Shown here piece by piece: positions 8,795 to 17,579 of a stretch of DNA of 64,000 nucleotides. This DNA comes from Nocardia testacea NBRC 100365 (lineage in GTDB: Bacteria; Actinomycetota; Actinomycetes; Mycobacteriales; Mycobacteriaceae), in NCBI RefSeq assembly GCF_000308775.1, contig NZ_BAGJ01000103.1, positions 91,816 to 155,815 on the forward strand, in the 5' to 3' direction. The position numbers were made by a program, and so were the translations under genes. How positions within the stretch are numbered: position 1 is the first letter of the stretch; every line of letters begins with the position of its first letter. The notes below the pieces were generated by a model. It was not told the DNA's origin, searched no databases, and saw nothing but the letters and a program-made list of their open reading frames with translations.

Positions 8795-9727
8795 GGTCCC
8801 GCCGTCGTCGCCGAGCTCCTCGCGGCCGGTCACACCGTTACCGGCCTGGCCCGCTCGGCTGCCGCCGCCGCCCGGCTGGAGTCGCTCGGCGCGACACCCC
8901 ACCACGGCTCCCTGGACGACCTCGACAGCCTGCGCCGCGGCGCTCGAGCCGCCGACGGCGTCCTGCACATGGCGTACGGCGGCGACTACGCCGATCCGGA
9001 CGACCTCATCCGCCGCGACTGTGCCGCGATCGAGGCGCTCGGCCAGGCGCTCGTCGGATCCGGAAAGCCGTTCGTCAGCACCTCGGGCACCTTGGTGACG
9101 AGACCCGGCCGGATCAGTGCCGAGTACGACGCCCCGGATCCCGATTCGGTCGCCGCCTTTCGAATCCCGGGCGAGCGGGCGTGTCTGGGCTTCGCCCGTC
9201 GCGGGGTCCGGGCCAGCGTCGTGCGACTCGCGCCGACCGTGCACGGCCCCGGCGATTACGGTTTCGTTCCGGCACTCATCGCCTCCGCCCGCAGGGCAGG
9301 CGTCTCGGCCTATATCGGCAATGGCGCCAACCGCTGGCCCGCCGTCCACCGCTACGACGCCGCCGGCCTCTTCCGGTCGGCGTTGGAAAAGGCTCCCGCC
9401 GGCGCCGTACTCCACGGCGCCGCAGAAAGCGCGGTCACGATCAAGAGCATCGCTGAGCAGATCGCGCGGATGCTCGATATCCCCACCACCTCGCTGACCC
9501 TGGAACAGGCCCGCAACCATCTCGGCAACCCGTTCCTGGCCACATTTTTCTCCCTCGACGTGCCCGTCTCCAGCGAGTACACCCAGGCATTTCTGGACTG
9601 GACACCGAAGCACCCGACGTTGCTGGAGGATCTCGGGACCGGCGACTACTTCACCCCACAGGCCGGCAAACGTGCCGAGGAGATCTGGTTACCGCCCAAC
9701 GCCCCGCGGGAGTCCGGTCACAGCTGA
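8795..9727 (+). pseudogene. NAD(P)-dependent epimerase/SDR remnant lacking its cofactor loop
   Basis: Resemblance to atypical SDRs (nucleoside-diphosphate-sugar epimerase family) starts abruptly at GPAVVAELLAAGH. Normally about 14 residues with the first beta strand and the glycine-rich TGATGFIG loop precede it; here the frame runs into unrelated sequence matching the reverse strand of the tetR remnant. The remainder is intact: LARS after beta-2, HMAYGGDYAD, STSGTL, an Asn/Tyr-poor middle and a full C-terminus. Without the dinucleotide loop the product is unlikely to work. An ATG at 8558 in frame would begin inside tetR sequence and is not believed. Confidence 0.72.
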
Positions 9728-10349
9728 CAGGCAAGACCCCGAAACCCACAGCGCAGGCCACCCCTGCTCGAGAGAACCTTCGCAACGCCCACGGCATCGT
9801 CGACTGTGACAAGCCGATCGTCTCTGCCGGGCACGGCGAGGCCATGGGCTCGGGCCCGCTCCACCCGGGGCCGATCACCGGCGTGCGGGCAGCCCGCCGC
9901 CGGCGTCGAACGGCTGCGCAACGGATACCTGACGGCCGGCGGCAGGACTCGGTCCAGTTCCTGTCCGTGCCGCCGCCGCACGGCCGATCCCGCCCAGTAG
10001 CCGGTGGCCGCGACCCATAGGTACGCGTCGGCGTTCAACGCGTGATATCTGCGGTCGCGGTCGACCACTCCGCTGATGGTCCAGTGCAACTCGCGCAGCC
10101 GCCGTCCTTCGGCCAGTGCGGTGCCGGGACCGTCCAGGTCGCTGAAGCGCCGGGTGGCCGCGGCGGTGGCGATGATCCGGGCCCAGCGGTCGGACAGGAA
10201 CTCGGAATGATCGGCCACCCCGCACCCACCACCGGATGGGCGACCTGCAGCAGTACCGCGCGGGCGGTGAGGGCGGTTTTCCAGTCGATGCCCTGACGCC
10301 GGCTCAGCGATTCCGGGTCCCACGGGCGGGGTTCCCGGTGCTCCGGCAT
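9718..10349 (-). pseudogene. Frameshifted and truncated MpaB-like (DUF2236) gene
   Basis: The N-terminal part, from ATG at 10349, reads into LLQVAHPVVGAG in one frame. The family sequence continues as VADHSEFLSDRW in the next frame. The switch falls in a C4 run at 10218-10221 (G4 on the coding strand), where one more G would restore the frame. The middle (LRELHWTISGVVD, YLWVAATGYW) is typical DUF2236. After GQELDRVL, at about 9965, family resemblance ends and the C-terminal third is missing or replaced. The distal stretch to 9718 is unrecognised and overlaps the tail of the SDR remnant. Confidence 0.65.
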
Positions 10350-10408
10350 CGCCGGTGTTCTCGATTGTTGTCACGGTGTCCCTCGGCGAGGGTCGGTGCC
10401 GGCAGCGC

Positions 10409-11365
10409 TCAGCGCCGGTCGGCGGGCGCCGCGAAGGATTCGAGACCGTAACTGCGGCAGGCGGCCACGAGCTTCTCGTACTGGAAGCGGTTGTAGGCCA
10501 GGGGTTGCATCAGCAGTCGGTCGGGCAGCGTCCGCCAGGCGAGCTGCAGCAGCCACACGTAGAGCGCGAATTCCGTGTCGTGGCGCGGTGTGAGCTCGAA
10601 ACCGGTGAGCTGCTGGACGGCGGGATGCATGGCCTTGGACGAGCACACCTGGATCACATGCCCGGCCACCGGTCGCAGCACCAGCCACATCGGGGTCAGT
10701 GCCCGGCGGGCCAGTGGCGGCAGCCCGAGGGTCGGTAGCGGCAGTTTCGTCAGGCCGGCGAACTTCTGGACGAGGAACGGATTCTCGGCCAGTTCCTGGG
10801 TCGCCATCCGGTCGTAGTAGGTGCGCGCCTCGACGAGATCGGCGGGCAGTTTCCCGGCGGCGCTGGGCAGCTCGAGGTCGGCGAAGGCCGCGCGCAACTG
10901 CTGGTAGGCCGCCTCCTTCTCTTCCGGGCGCAGTTCGGTCCCGGTGCAAAAGGTGAAGGTGTTCAGCACGACGAAGATGCCGCTCACCGCGATCCACTTC
11001 CAGGTGAACGGGTTCAGCGCGCTGTATCTCACCTCGCCGAACGCCGCACCGCCGGACCCGCGGACGTCGCGGTGCCTGAGTTTGAGCCATTCGGCTTCGG
11101 CGCGGCGGTCGTCGGAATCGCCCCACAGCGCGATCATCGCCGAAACGCCGCTGCGGACGCCGCGATCGGCGAAGTTCTCTTCGAACCGGCCGGTCCGATC
11201 CACCGCAGCGGCCACCGGGACCAGGGCCACCTGGTCGAAGGCGGCACCGGCGAAGGCACCGGCCAGCACACTGCCGGAATGTTTGCGGAATTCGCGCAGG
11301 ACCTCGGGCCGGACTCGGGGGTCGGTCGACTCTTCGGCGGTGCGCTCCGTTGCGTGGGTCGCCAT
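10409..11365 (-). CDS. Oxygenase MpaB/DUF2236 family protein
   Basis: The predicted 318-residue protein is helix-rich and His-containing, like the MpaB/latex-clearing-protein superfamily, whose studied members are haem-b dioxygenases or oxidases acting on terpenoids and rubber. Family-type segments are LAGAFAGAAFDQVAL near residue 34, FGEVRYSALNPFTWKWIAVSG, and the C-terminal LPDRLLMQPLAYNRFQYEKL. There is no signal peptide, though the WKWIAVSGIFVVLNTF stretch is strongly hydrophobic. GAGGTG lies seven bases before the ATG. It is divergent from the TetR gene at 11507 across an operator, so that TetR probably controls it. Substrate unknown. Confidence 0.7.
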   Translation of the reverse strand: MATHATERTAEESTDPRVRPEVLREFRKHSGSVLAGAFAGAAFDQVALVPVAAAVDRTGRFEENFADRGVRSGVSAMIALWGDSDDRRAEAEWLKLRHRDVRGSGGAAFGEVRYSALNPFTWKWIAVSGIFVVLNTFTFCTGTELRPEEKEAAYQQLRAAFADLELPSAAGKLPADLVEARTYYDRMATQELAENPFLVQKFAGLTKLPLPTLGLPPLARRALTPMWLVLRPVAGHVIQVCSSKAMHPAVQQLTGFELTPRHDTEFALYVWLLQLAWRTLPDRLLMQPLAYNRFQYEKLVAACRSYGLESFAAPADRR

Positions 11366-11394
11366 CTCGTCACCTCGGGGCGGGAAGAAGAACG

Positions 11395-11428
11395 GAATGA
11401 TAGTTTGAGCGCCATTATTCTATCATTC
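11395..11428. promoter_or_regulatory. Operator-like inverted repeat for the divergent TetR
   Basis: GAATGATAG at 11395-11403 and CTATCATTC at 11420-11428 are perfect 9-bp inverted repeats 16 bases apart. They lie in the short region between the divergent DUF2236 gene (start 11365) and tetR (start 11507) and are strikingly AT-rich for this genome. Confidence 0.7.
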
Positions 11429-11506
11429 GGCCGTCGCGGATACCATGGCTCGGCCCGGGGATCCGGTGTGCCCGCCGGGCGCCGGCAAGAAGGTAGGCTG
11501 ATCCGA

Positions 11507-12130
11507 ATGGAAACGACGGCTGCGCAGTGGACCGAACTGCAGCAGTTGGACGCCAGATCCCGCACCATCGTCGACGCCGCGCGCGAATGTTTCGCCGCGC
11601 ACGGGTTCGAGGAGACGACCATGGTGCGGATCGCCGAGGTCGCGGGCGTCGGCGTCGCCACCGTCTATCGCCGTTTCGGCACGAAGTCCGCGATCGTGCG
11701 ATACGCGCTCATGGCCGAATCGCAGCGGCTGGCGATGATCGTCGCCGACGCGATGCACCGATCCGCCGGCCCTGTCGGCGCGCTGGCGGATATGTTCGCC
11801 GCGTTCGTCGGCGAGGCCACCGCGCCCAAATTGCTGACCCGCAGCCTGCGCCTTTCCGGGGCGGCGGGCCAGCTCACCGATTTCCTCACCGACGACGACG
11901 TGATCCAGCAGGGACGCGGGTTGGTCGCGCAGTTTCTCACCTATTGGCAGGAGCGCGGGGAACTCGGCAGTTTCGATCCCGAGGTGGTGGCCGAACTGTT
12001 CGTCCGGCTCACCGTCTCGTTCATCTCCAACCCGCGGGGGGTACTGCCGCTCGGCGACACCGACGCGGCCCGGGCCTTCGCCCGCCGCTACCTCGCGCCG
12101 CTGATGTACCCCCATCCCGGCAGCAACTGA
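11507..12130 (+). CDS. TetR-family transcriptional regulator
   Basis: The predicted 207-residue repressor has an N-terminal helix-turn-helix at about residues 20-66: IVDAARECFAAHGFEETTMV, then GVGVATVYRRFGTKSAIV, the TetR hallmark. The C-terminal ligand domain is divergent (MFAAFVGEATAPKLLTRSL). AAGGTAG lies before the ATG at 11507. The gene faces away from one DUF2236 gene (10409-11365) and converges on another (12156-13145), so it most likely controls one or both through the repeat at 11395-11428. The inducer is unknown. Confidence 0.88.
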   Translation: METTAAQWTELQQLDARSRTIVDAARECFAAHGFEETTMVRIAEVAGVGVATVYRRFGTKSAIVRYALMAESQRLAMIVADAMHRSAGPVGALADMFAAFVGEATAPKLLTRSLRLSGAAGQLTDFLTDDDVIQQGRGLVAQFLTYWQERGELGSFDPEVVAELFVRLTVSFISNPRGVLPLGDTDAARAFARRYLAPLMYPHPGSN

Positions 12131-12155
12131 CCGGACTCTTCGGACGACCGGCCGG

Positions 12156-13145
12156 TCAGCCGCCCGGTACGATCGTGATCGGCTCACGGGGGGTCTCCTG
12201 CCTCGGACGCACCGTGTACGCCGCCGATTTCAGCTCCCGCCGCTTCATCTTCTGGATCTGCTGATGATGTTTCCGGGCGTGGTAGGCGATGGGGAAATAG
12301 GTCAGCCGGTCCGGAAGCACCCGGTAGGCGAACCGGATCACCGCGTAGGCGCGTTCCAGCGCCCGCTGGTCCGCGTCGGTCCACTCGGCGCCGATCATCG
12401 TACGCAGCCGGGGGTCGAGCAAGCCGACGATGGACAGATAGTTGAACCGGATCATCGGGTACCCGAGCAACCGCGCGATCCGGCCCGCGGGAAAACCCAT
12501 CGCCCGGAACTGATCCAGATCACCGGTACGCAACTGACGATACTGTTCGCGCACCTCGTCGTCGGCCGACAGCACCTCGGTCACGATGTACTCGTAGTAT
12601 TCGTCGAACTCGGCGCGGGTCCGCGGATATCCCTTCATCGGGACCTGCAGGATGCGGGCGATCCGGATGTTGTCGCGCAGCAACTCCTCGAGTTCGTCGT
12701 CGGTGAACTCCCGGCCCATCAGCAGCGGCCCGGCCTTCGCGGTGGTGACGTAGGCGGTGGCGATCACCCATTGGTATGCACCCGGATGCAGGGCGCTGAT
12801 CTGTTTGCCCGCACTGCCCTTCATACGCAGCGGCGCATGCAGGGAGCGCAGCCGCCGGCCGTCCTGGACGGCCTCGATGCCGCCGTAGGTCCAGCGCAGA
12901 ACGGAATCGACCGAGCGGATGGCGCGGCCGGCCGGATCGGTCCTGGCGACCGAGTACTTGTCGGTGACCTCACGAATCACCGGGTGCAGCCCCTGCATCG
13001 CGAAGGCCGCGCCCTCCATCATGAGATACGTCCAGTGCCCGACCATTTCGGCGGTCAGCGAGTCCAGCGGGACCAGTTCGATCGGGTCGTCGGCGGCCGG
13101 GTGGCCGCCGGTGCGCGGGGTATCGGACGCGGATGCGGTGGTCAT
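12156..13145 (-). CDS. Oxygenase MpaB/DUF2236 family protein
   Basis: The predicted 329-residue protein carries clear DUF2236 features: LTAEMVGHWTYLMMEGAAFAMQ near the N-terminus, LRSLHAPLRMKG with a conserved His, HPGAYQWVIATAYVTT, and the late LPDRLTYFPIAYHARKH. MpaB relatives are haem enzymes; here several His residues (LHAPL, LHPGAY, YHARKHHQ) could be ligands. The start at 13145 is set by AGGAGAAAGA just upstream; the frame stays open to 13538 but the extra sequence is Arg/Pro-rich. Its paralogues at 10409-11365 and 9718-10349 make this a local DUF2236 cluster. Confidence 0.72.
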   Translation of the reverse strand: MTTASASDTPRTGGHPAADDPIELVPLDSLTAEMVGHWTYLMMEGAAFAMQGLHPVIREVTDKYSVARTDPAGRAIRSVDSVLRWTYGGIEAVQDGRRLRSLHAPLRMKGSAGKQISALHPGAYQWVIATAYVTTAKAGPLLMGREFTDDELEELLRDNIRIARILQVPMKGYPRTRAEFDEYYEYIVTEVLSADDEVREQYRQLRTGDLDQFRAMGFPAGRIARLLGYPMIRFNYLSIVGLLDPRLRTMIGAEWTDADQRALERAYAVIRFAYRVLPDRLTYFPIAYHARKHHQQIQKMKRRELKSAAYTVRPRQETPREPITIVPGG

Positions 13146-13641
13146 TCTTTCTCCTGGGTAGTGGGTGCAACGTTCAGCGGGGCGGGAGTCCCGGCCCGGG
13201 TGGGGTCTCCCCCGCACCCGCCGTCCCGACCCGCCGTTGAGGTTCTGCATTTCGACCGCGATCTCGGCCTGCACCAGGGTTTCGCGCACCGGGAAACGCG
13301 GCCGGGCACTGTCGGCCACCACGATCGCCGCGACGCGGACGCCCAGCCGGACCGCTCTGCCCAACGTTCGGGTACCGGAGACGAGCCGGTCCGCCACGGC
13401 CGCAGCCGGTCCACCCGGCGGGGCAACGCGAGCCCGGGACATGGCGGCTCCTAGCGCGGGCGGCCCCGCGTCGTCGAGGACGATCGCATCGGCGAACCGA
13501 AATCCACAGTGATAGTGGATCCAGCCATAGGCTATCAATTGTTCTCGGGCACCGGCGCGGATCAGCGAGATCCCGATCGAGGGAACCGGGTCCGAGAATC
13601 TGTAGCGGCCGGACTACCGGTCCCGGCCCCAGCGATACGGC
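13146..13641. other. Long leader or intergenic region with two small palindromes
   Basis: No gene is supported. A leftward frame open from 13538 into the DUF2236 gene could encode a small Ala/Arg/Val-rich protein from an ATG near 13444, but it has no family likeness. ATCCAC-N7-GTGGAT at 13502-13520 and ATAG-G-CTAT at 13527-13535 sit side by side and look like protein-binding sites; if they mark the promoter of the DUF2236 gene its leader would exceed 300 bases. Confidence 0.45.
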
Positions 13642-15846
13642 TCAGGCCGGCATCACCGACACCGGGACTCCGTTGAACACGGCGTTCCCGGAGGGGACGT
13701 CCAGCACCGAATCATCGGTCAGCACATTGGCGTTGACCCCCGCGTGCTGCCGCGCCACCTGCTGCGAGCTGGTCGCGTGCCCCCAGCCGTGCGGCAGGCT
13801 CACCACTCCCGGCATGATCGAATCGGTGGCCTCGACCGGCACCGTCACCGAGCCGGCCGCCGATTTCACCAGCGCCTGCTCCCCGAGCCCGAGCCGGGCG
13901 ATATCGTCGGGATGGATCTGCAGGGTGCAGCGATTCGTCCCACCCACCAACCGGGGCGCATTGTGCATCCAGCTGTTGTTGGAACGCAGATGACGGCGAC
14001 CGATGAGCACCATCTCCGCGGGCGCGGCCGCGAGCCGGCCACGCAGACGGTCCAGATCGGCCAGCAGCGCCGCCGGCGCCAGCTCGACCTTCCGCGAGGC
14101 GGTGCGCAGGATTTCGGACAGGCGAGAACGCAAGGGACCCAGGTCGAGACCGTGCGGATTGCCCAGCAGGGTACGCAGGCTCAGGTTCCCGCCGTTCCAT
14201 TCGCCGTAGGGTCCCAGCCGCAGCATCAGGTCCAGGCGCTGTTCGGTGCCGGTACTGCCGGTGAGTTCGTGCCGGCGCTGTTCGAGACCGGCCTGCCGCA
14301 GCGTGGCACCGATGACGAGCTCGTCGAACGCGGCCAGCGGATCGTATTCCGCGGCCGGATTGTGCGGCCGGCCGCTCACCGCCGCCGCCAGCCGGACATA
14401 CACCGCGGCCTCCGACGGCCGGTCGCCCAGCGGCACCAGCGGCGGCGAGAACCGGGCGTAGTTGCGGACCGCGAACTGCAGCAGCGCGAAGTCGTAGTGG
14501 GGGGACTGCACCGGACGCGGCGGGGGCAGGATCACATCGGCGTGCCGGGTGGTCTCGTTGAGGTAGCAGTCCAGGCTCACCATGAAGTCCAGTCCGGCGA
14601 GCGCGGCGTCCAGCCGGGCGCCACCGGGCGCCGACAGCACCGGATTACCCGCCGCGGTGATGAGCGCCCGCACCTGCCCGTCACCGGGCGTGGTGATCTC
14701 GTCGATCAAGGTGGCCACCGGCAGTTCGCCCATCGACTCGGGCAGGTCGCGAACGCGGCTGCGCCAGCGGCCCGGCCGGAAGGGTTTGGTACGCACGATT
14801 CCGCGGACCGCCGCCGTCGCGAACATGGCGCCACCCGGAGTGTCCAGATTGCCGGTGAGCACGTTGATCACGTCCACCAGCCACTGGGTCACCGTGCCGA
14901 ATTCGGCGGTGCAGGTACCGATCCGGGCATACACCACCGCGGTCGGCGCGGCCGCGAGCTCCCGCGCGAGCCGGCGCACGGTCTCGGCGGGCACCCCGGT
15001 GCGCGCGGCCACGGTCTCCGGATCGAATTCCGCGGCCGCGGCCCGCACCTCGTCCAGACCCGTGACCTCCACCCCGACCTCGGTGAGCTCCTCGGCGAAA
15101 AGGGTGTGCACGATCCCGAACAACAGATAGGCGTCGGTACCGGGCCGCACGAAGAGGTGCTCGTCGGCGCGGGCGGCCGTGCGGGTACGGCGCGGATCCA
15201 CCACCACCAGGCGGCCGCCACGGGCCCGCAGCGCCTGCAACCGGCCCGGAAAGTCCGGCGCGGTGCACAGTGAACCGTTCGACTCCAGGGGGTTGGCGCC
15301 CAGCATCAGCACGTAATCGGAACGGTCCAGATCCGGGACCGGGACGGCGAGCGGGTCCCCGAACATCAACCCGCACGCCACCTGTTTGGGCATCTGGTCG
15401 GCAGTGCTGGCAGAGAAGATGTTCTTCGTGCCCAGCGCCCGGATCAGCGCCGGCGCGTACAGGGTTCCGGCGACGGTATGCGCATTGGGGTTGCCCAGGT
15501 ACAGCGCGATCGCCTGAGCGCCGCATTCGGCCCGGATCGCCGGGATACGTGCCGCGATCAGGTCGAATGCCTCCGCCCATCCCACGGTCCGCCACGAGCC
15601 GGTGGCCCGGTCCCGCACCATGGGTTCGGTGAGGCGGTCGGGGTCGCCGTCGAGCTGCCCGAAACTGGCCCCTTTGGGGCACAGGAAACCCTTGCTGAAG
15701 GGATCCAGTTTGTCACCCCGCGCACCGGTCACCCGGTCGTTCGAGTCGACGGTCAATTCCAGTCCGCAGGCCGCCTCGCACAGCGGGCAGGTGCGCAGCA
15801 GGTTCCGGACGGCGGGGGTGGGTGCGGCGGGGGTGGGTGCGGCCAT
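13642..15846 (-). CDS. Molybdopterin oxidoreductase, formate dehydrogenase/nitrate reductase type
   Basis: The predicted 734-residue enzyme belongs to the DMSO-reductase superfamily. An N-terminal CPLCEAACGLE followed about 26 residues later by GFLCPKG gives the four Cys of a [4Fe-4S] cluster. Next come the molybdopterin domains (FSASTADQMPKQ, LGANPLESNGS, VVVDPRRTRTA) and a C-terminal dinucleotide-binding domain (RSNNSWMHNAPRLVGG, SLPHGWGH). It has no Tat signal, so it is probably cytoplasmic. No electron-transfer subunit or cofactor gene is adjacent. Formate dehydrogenase-like and assimilatory-nitrate-reductase-like proteins are both possible; the substrate cannot be told. The ATG at 15846 is preferred because the iron-sulfur domain starts soon after. 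Confidence 0.82.
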   Translation of the reverse strand: MAAPTPAAPTPAVRNLLRTCPLCEAACGLELTVDSNDRVTGARGDKLDPFSKGFLCPKGASFGQLDGDPDRLTEPMVRDRATGSWRTVGWAEAFDLIAARIPAIRAECGAQAIALYLGNPNAHTVAGTLYAPALIRALGTKNIFSASTADQMPKQVACGLMFGDPLAVPVPDLDRSDYVLMLGANPLESNGSLCTAPDFPGRLQALRARGGRLVVVDPRRTRTAARADEHLFVRPGTDAYLLFGIVHTLFAEELTEVGVEVTGLDEVRAAAAEFDPETVAARTGVPAETVRRLARELAAAPTAVVYARIGTCTAEFGTVTQWLVDVINVLTGNLDTPGGAMFATAAVRGIVRTKPFRPGRWRSRVRDLPESMGELPVATLIDEITTPGDGQVRALITAAGNPVLSAPGGARLDAALAGLDFMVSLDCYLNETTRHADVILPPPRPVQSPHYDFALLQFAVRNYARFSPPLVPLGDRPSEAAVYVRLAAAVSGRPHNPAAEYDPLAAFDELVIGATLRQAGLEQRRHELTGSTGTEQRLDLMLRLGPYGEWNGGNLSLRTLLGNPHGLDLGPLRSRLSEILRTASRKVELAPAALLADLDRLRGRLAAAPAEMVLIGRRHLRSNNSWMHNAPRLVGGTNRCTLQIHPDDIARLGLGEQALVKSAAGSVTVPVEATDSIMPGVVSLPHGWGHATSSQQVARQHAGVNANVLTDDSVLDVPSGNAVFNGVPVSVMPA

Positions 15847-16037
15847 GCCACCATCATCACTCTTTGAGACACCGGACAGAAGGTGTATTGAGAGAATTCG
15901 GGTAGACCTGTCGCAGGAGATTGCACGCGGTCGCGTCCGTGGAGTGCGCTGCCGGGGGCGTGTGCCTATCCGGTCCGGTCGAGGTGCCGCTCGCACACCT
16001 CATCCGGCCGGCCCGAGAACCGGCCTTCGTCGCCGAT

Positions 16038-17126
16038 TCACGAGGATCCGACGGCCGCCTCACCGGAGACACCGCCGAGGGGCACCACCACACTTTCCGC
16101 TGCCGATGCGCGAGCCGCCTCGAGGACCCGCAGGCCCGCCAGGGCATCGGCGGGGTCGACCGGCACCGGTGCACCGTCCAGGACCGCGGCGGCCGTTGCC
16201 GTATAGAAGGCGAGGTAATCGCCGGGCAGGGTGGGGTACCGCGTCGTATCGTCGCCGGCGCCGAGCACACCGTGGTCCGCTTCGTCGGCCTCGCCCCACG
16301 GTGTCCCCGCACCCGGCCGGTGTCCGGCGCGCAGTGCGGCCTCCTGGGGATCCAATCCGTGCACTTCGTAGCCCGCCCGCTCGCCGAGTACCCGGAACCG
16401 GGGGCCCAGCAGCGGGGCCACCGCACTGGCCCACAGATGGGAGCGCACGCCGCCGGTATGGGCCAGGGCGAGGAACATATCGTCGTCGGTGCTGATTCCG
16501 GTGCGGCGCCGGGCCAGTTCGCAGTAGACGCTCGCGACCGGCCCGAACAGGGTGAGCGCCTGGTCGACCAGGTGACTACCCAGGTCGTACAGGATCCCGG
16601 CGGCATCGGCCGGGCCGCCCAGCTCGCGCCAGCCGCCCTTGGGCACCGGACGCCAACGCTCGAACCGTGATTCGAAGCGGCGCACCGGGCCCAGCGCGTC
16701 CTCGGCCACCAGCCGACGTACCGTCCGGAAATCGCCGTCCCAGCGCCGGTTCTGGAAAACGGTCAGCACCCGCCCGGTCTCCCGGGCGTAGCTCAGCAGG
16801 TCCTCGGCTTCCGCAGCCGTCACCGCGAAGGGTTTGTCGACCACCACCGCCGCCCCGGCCGCGAGCGCTCGCCGCGCCAGTTCGGCATGCACGCGATTCG
16901 GCGCCGCGATCACGACCAGATCGATTCCGGACATATCGGCGAAAAGACTGTCGGCATCGGGCAGTACACGCACCCCGGGATGTTCCCGTCGCGCCTGCTC
17001 CCCCCGCCGCGCCGAACCGGTCACCACCGCGACCAGGCGCAGCCGGGGTTCGGCCGCGACGAGCGGCGCGTGGAACACCGCCCCGGCAAGCCCGTACCCG
17101 ATGATGGCGACTCCGAGACTGCTCAT
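16038..17126 (-). CDS. Gfo/Idh/MocA-family NAD(P)-dependent oxidoreductase
   Basis: The predicted 362-residue protein has an N-terminal Rossmann domain (VAIIGYGLAGAVFHAPL), the family motif VDKPFAVTAAEAEDLL with the catalytic Lys, and the C-terminal alpha/beta domain with GILYDLGSHLVDQAL, where DxGxHxxD is usual. Members oxidise or reduce sugars, inositols and related ketones. It lies 28 bases after the YjbQ-like gene on the same strand and may be the last gene of that unit. Substrate unknown. Confidence 0.85.
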   Translation of the reverse strand: MSSLGVAIIGYGLAGAVFHAPLVAAEPRLRLVAVVTGSARRGEQARREHPGVRVLPDADSLFADMSGIDLVVIAAPNRVHAELARRALAAGAAVVVDKPFAVTAAEAEDLLSYARETGRVLTVFQNRRWDGDFRTVRRLVAEDALGPVRRFESRFERWRPVPKGGWRELGGPADAAGILYDLGSHLVDQALTLFGPVASVYCELARRRTGISTDDDMFLALAHTGGVRSHLWASAVAPLLGPRFRVLGERAGYEVHGLDPQEAALRAGHRPGAGTPWGEADEADHGVLGAGDDTTRYPTLPGDYLAFYTATAAAVLDGAPVPVDPADALAGLRVLEAARASAAESVVVPLGGVSGEAAVGSS

Positions 17127-17154
17127 ACCCGCCGACGTTACCCGGCGGATACGT

Positions 17155-17568
17155 TCAGCCCGCGGAGGTCAGAAACGACAATCGCACCTCACGATCGGGA
17201 TTGTCGATATTGATATCGACCAGTGCGATGGACTGCCAGGTGCCCAGTGCCGGTTCGCCGTCCAGGACCGGGACGGTCGCGTACGGGGCGATGAGCGTGG
17301 GCATCACATGGGAACGGCCGTGCCCGGGCGATCCGTGCGCGTGCCGCCACCGGTCATCGGCCGGGAGCAGATCGCGCAGGGCGGCCAGCAGATCCTCGTC
17401 GCTGTGCGCGCCCAGTTCCAGGACCGCGACCCCGGCGGTGGCGTGCGGTACGAAGACGTGCAGGAGACCGTCGCCGCCGGTGTCCCGTGCGAACGCCCGG
17501 CACTGCGGGGTGATGTCGTGGACCACTTCGCTGCGGCCGGTGTGCACCGCGATGACTGTGCTGCGCAT
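17155..17568 (-). CDS. YjbQ/UPF0047 family protein
   Basis: The predicted 137-residue protein is a single YjbQ domain. The signature region HDITPQCRAFARDTG, HVFVPHATAGVAVLE with two His, the ESDED-like region SDEDLL and HGRSHVMPTLI with two more His are all present, as is the final LGTWQSIALVDIN. Some members have thiamine-phosphate synthase activity in vitro, but the in vivo role is unclear. The ATG at 17568 starts the domain; longer forms would read through the end of the sirtuin gene. It follows the sirtuin by 11 bases. Confidence 0.85.
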   Translation of the reverse strand: MRSTVIAVHTGRSEVVHDITPQCRAFARDTGGDGLLHVFVPHATAGVAVLELGAHSDEDLLAALRDLLPADDRWRHAHGSPGHGRSHVMPTLIAPYATVPVLDGEPALGTWQSIALVDINIDNPDREVRLSFLTSAG

Positions 17569-17579
17569 ATCGGGCCAGC

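Noticed and set aside
9718..9890. PIN-domain toxin-like tail (RARAHGLAVPGRDDRLVTV) at the end of the broken DUF2236 gene
   Set aside because: Only one short segment resembles a PIN domain; the acidic active-site residues upstream are missing and no antitoxin gene is present.
13146..13538. N-terminal extension of the DUF2236 protein to 13538
   Set aside because: A strong ribosome-binding site lies directly before the ATG at 13145 and the extra residues are Arg/Pro-rich without homology.
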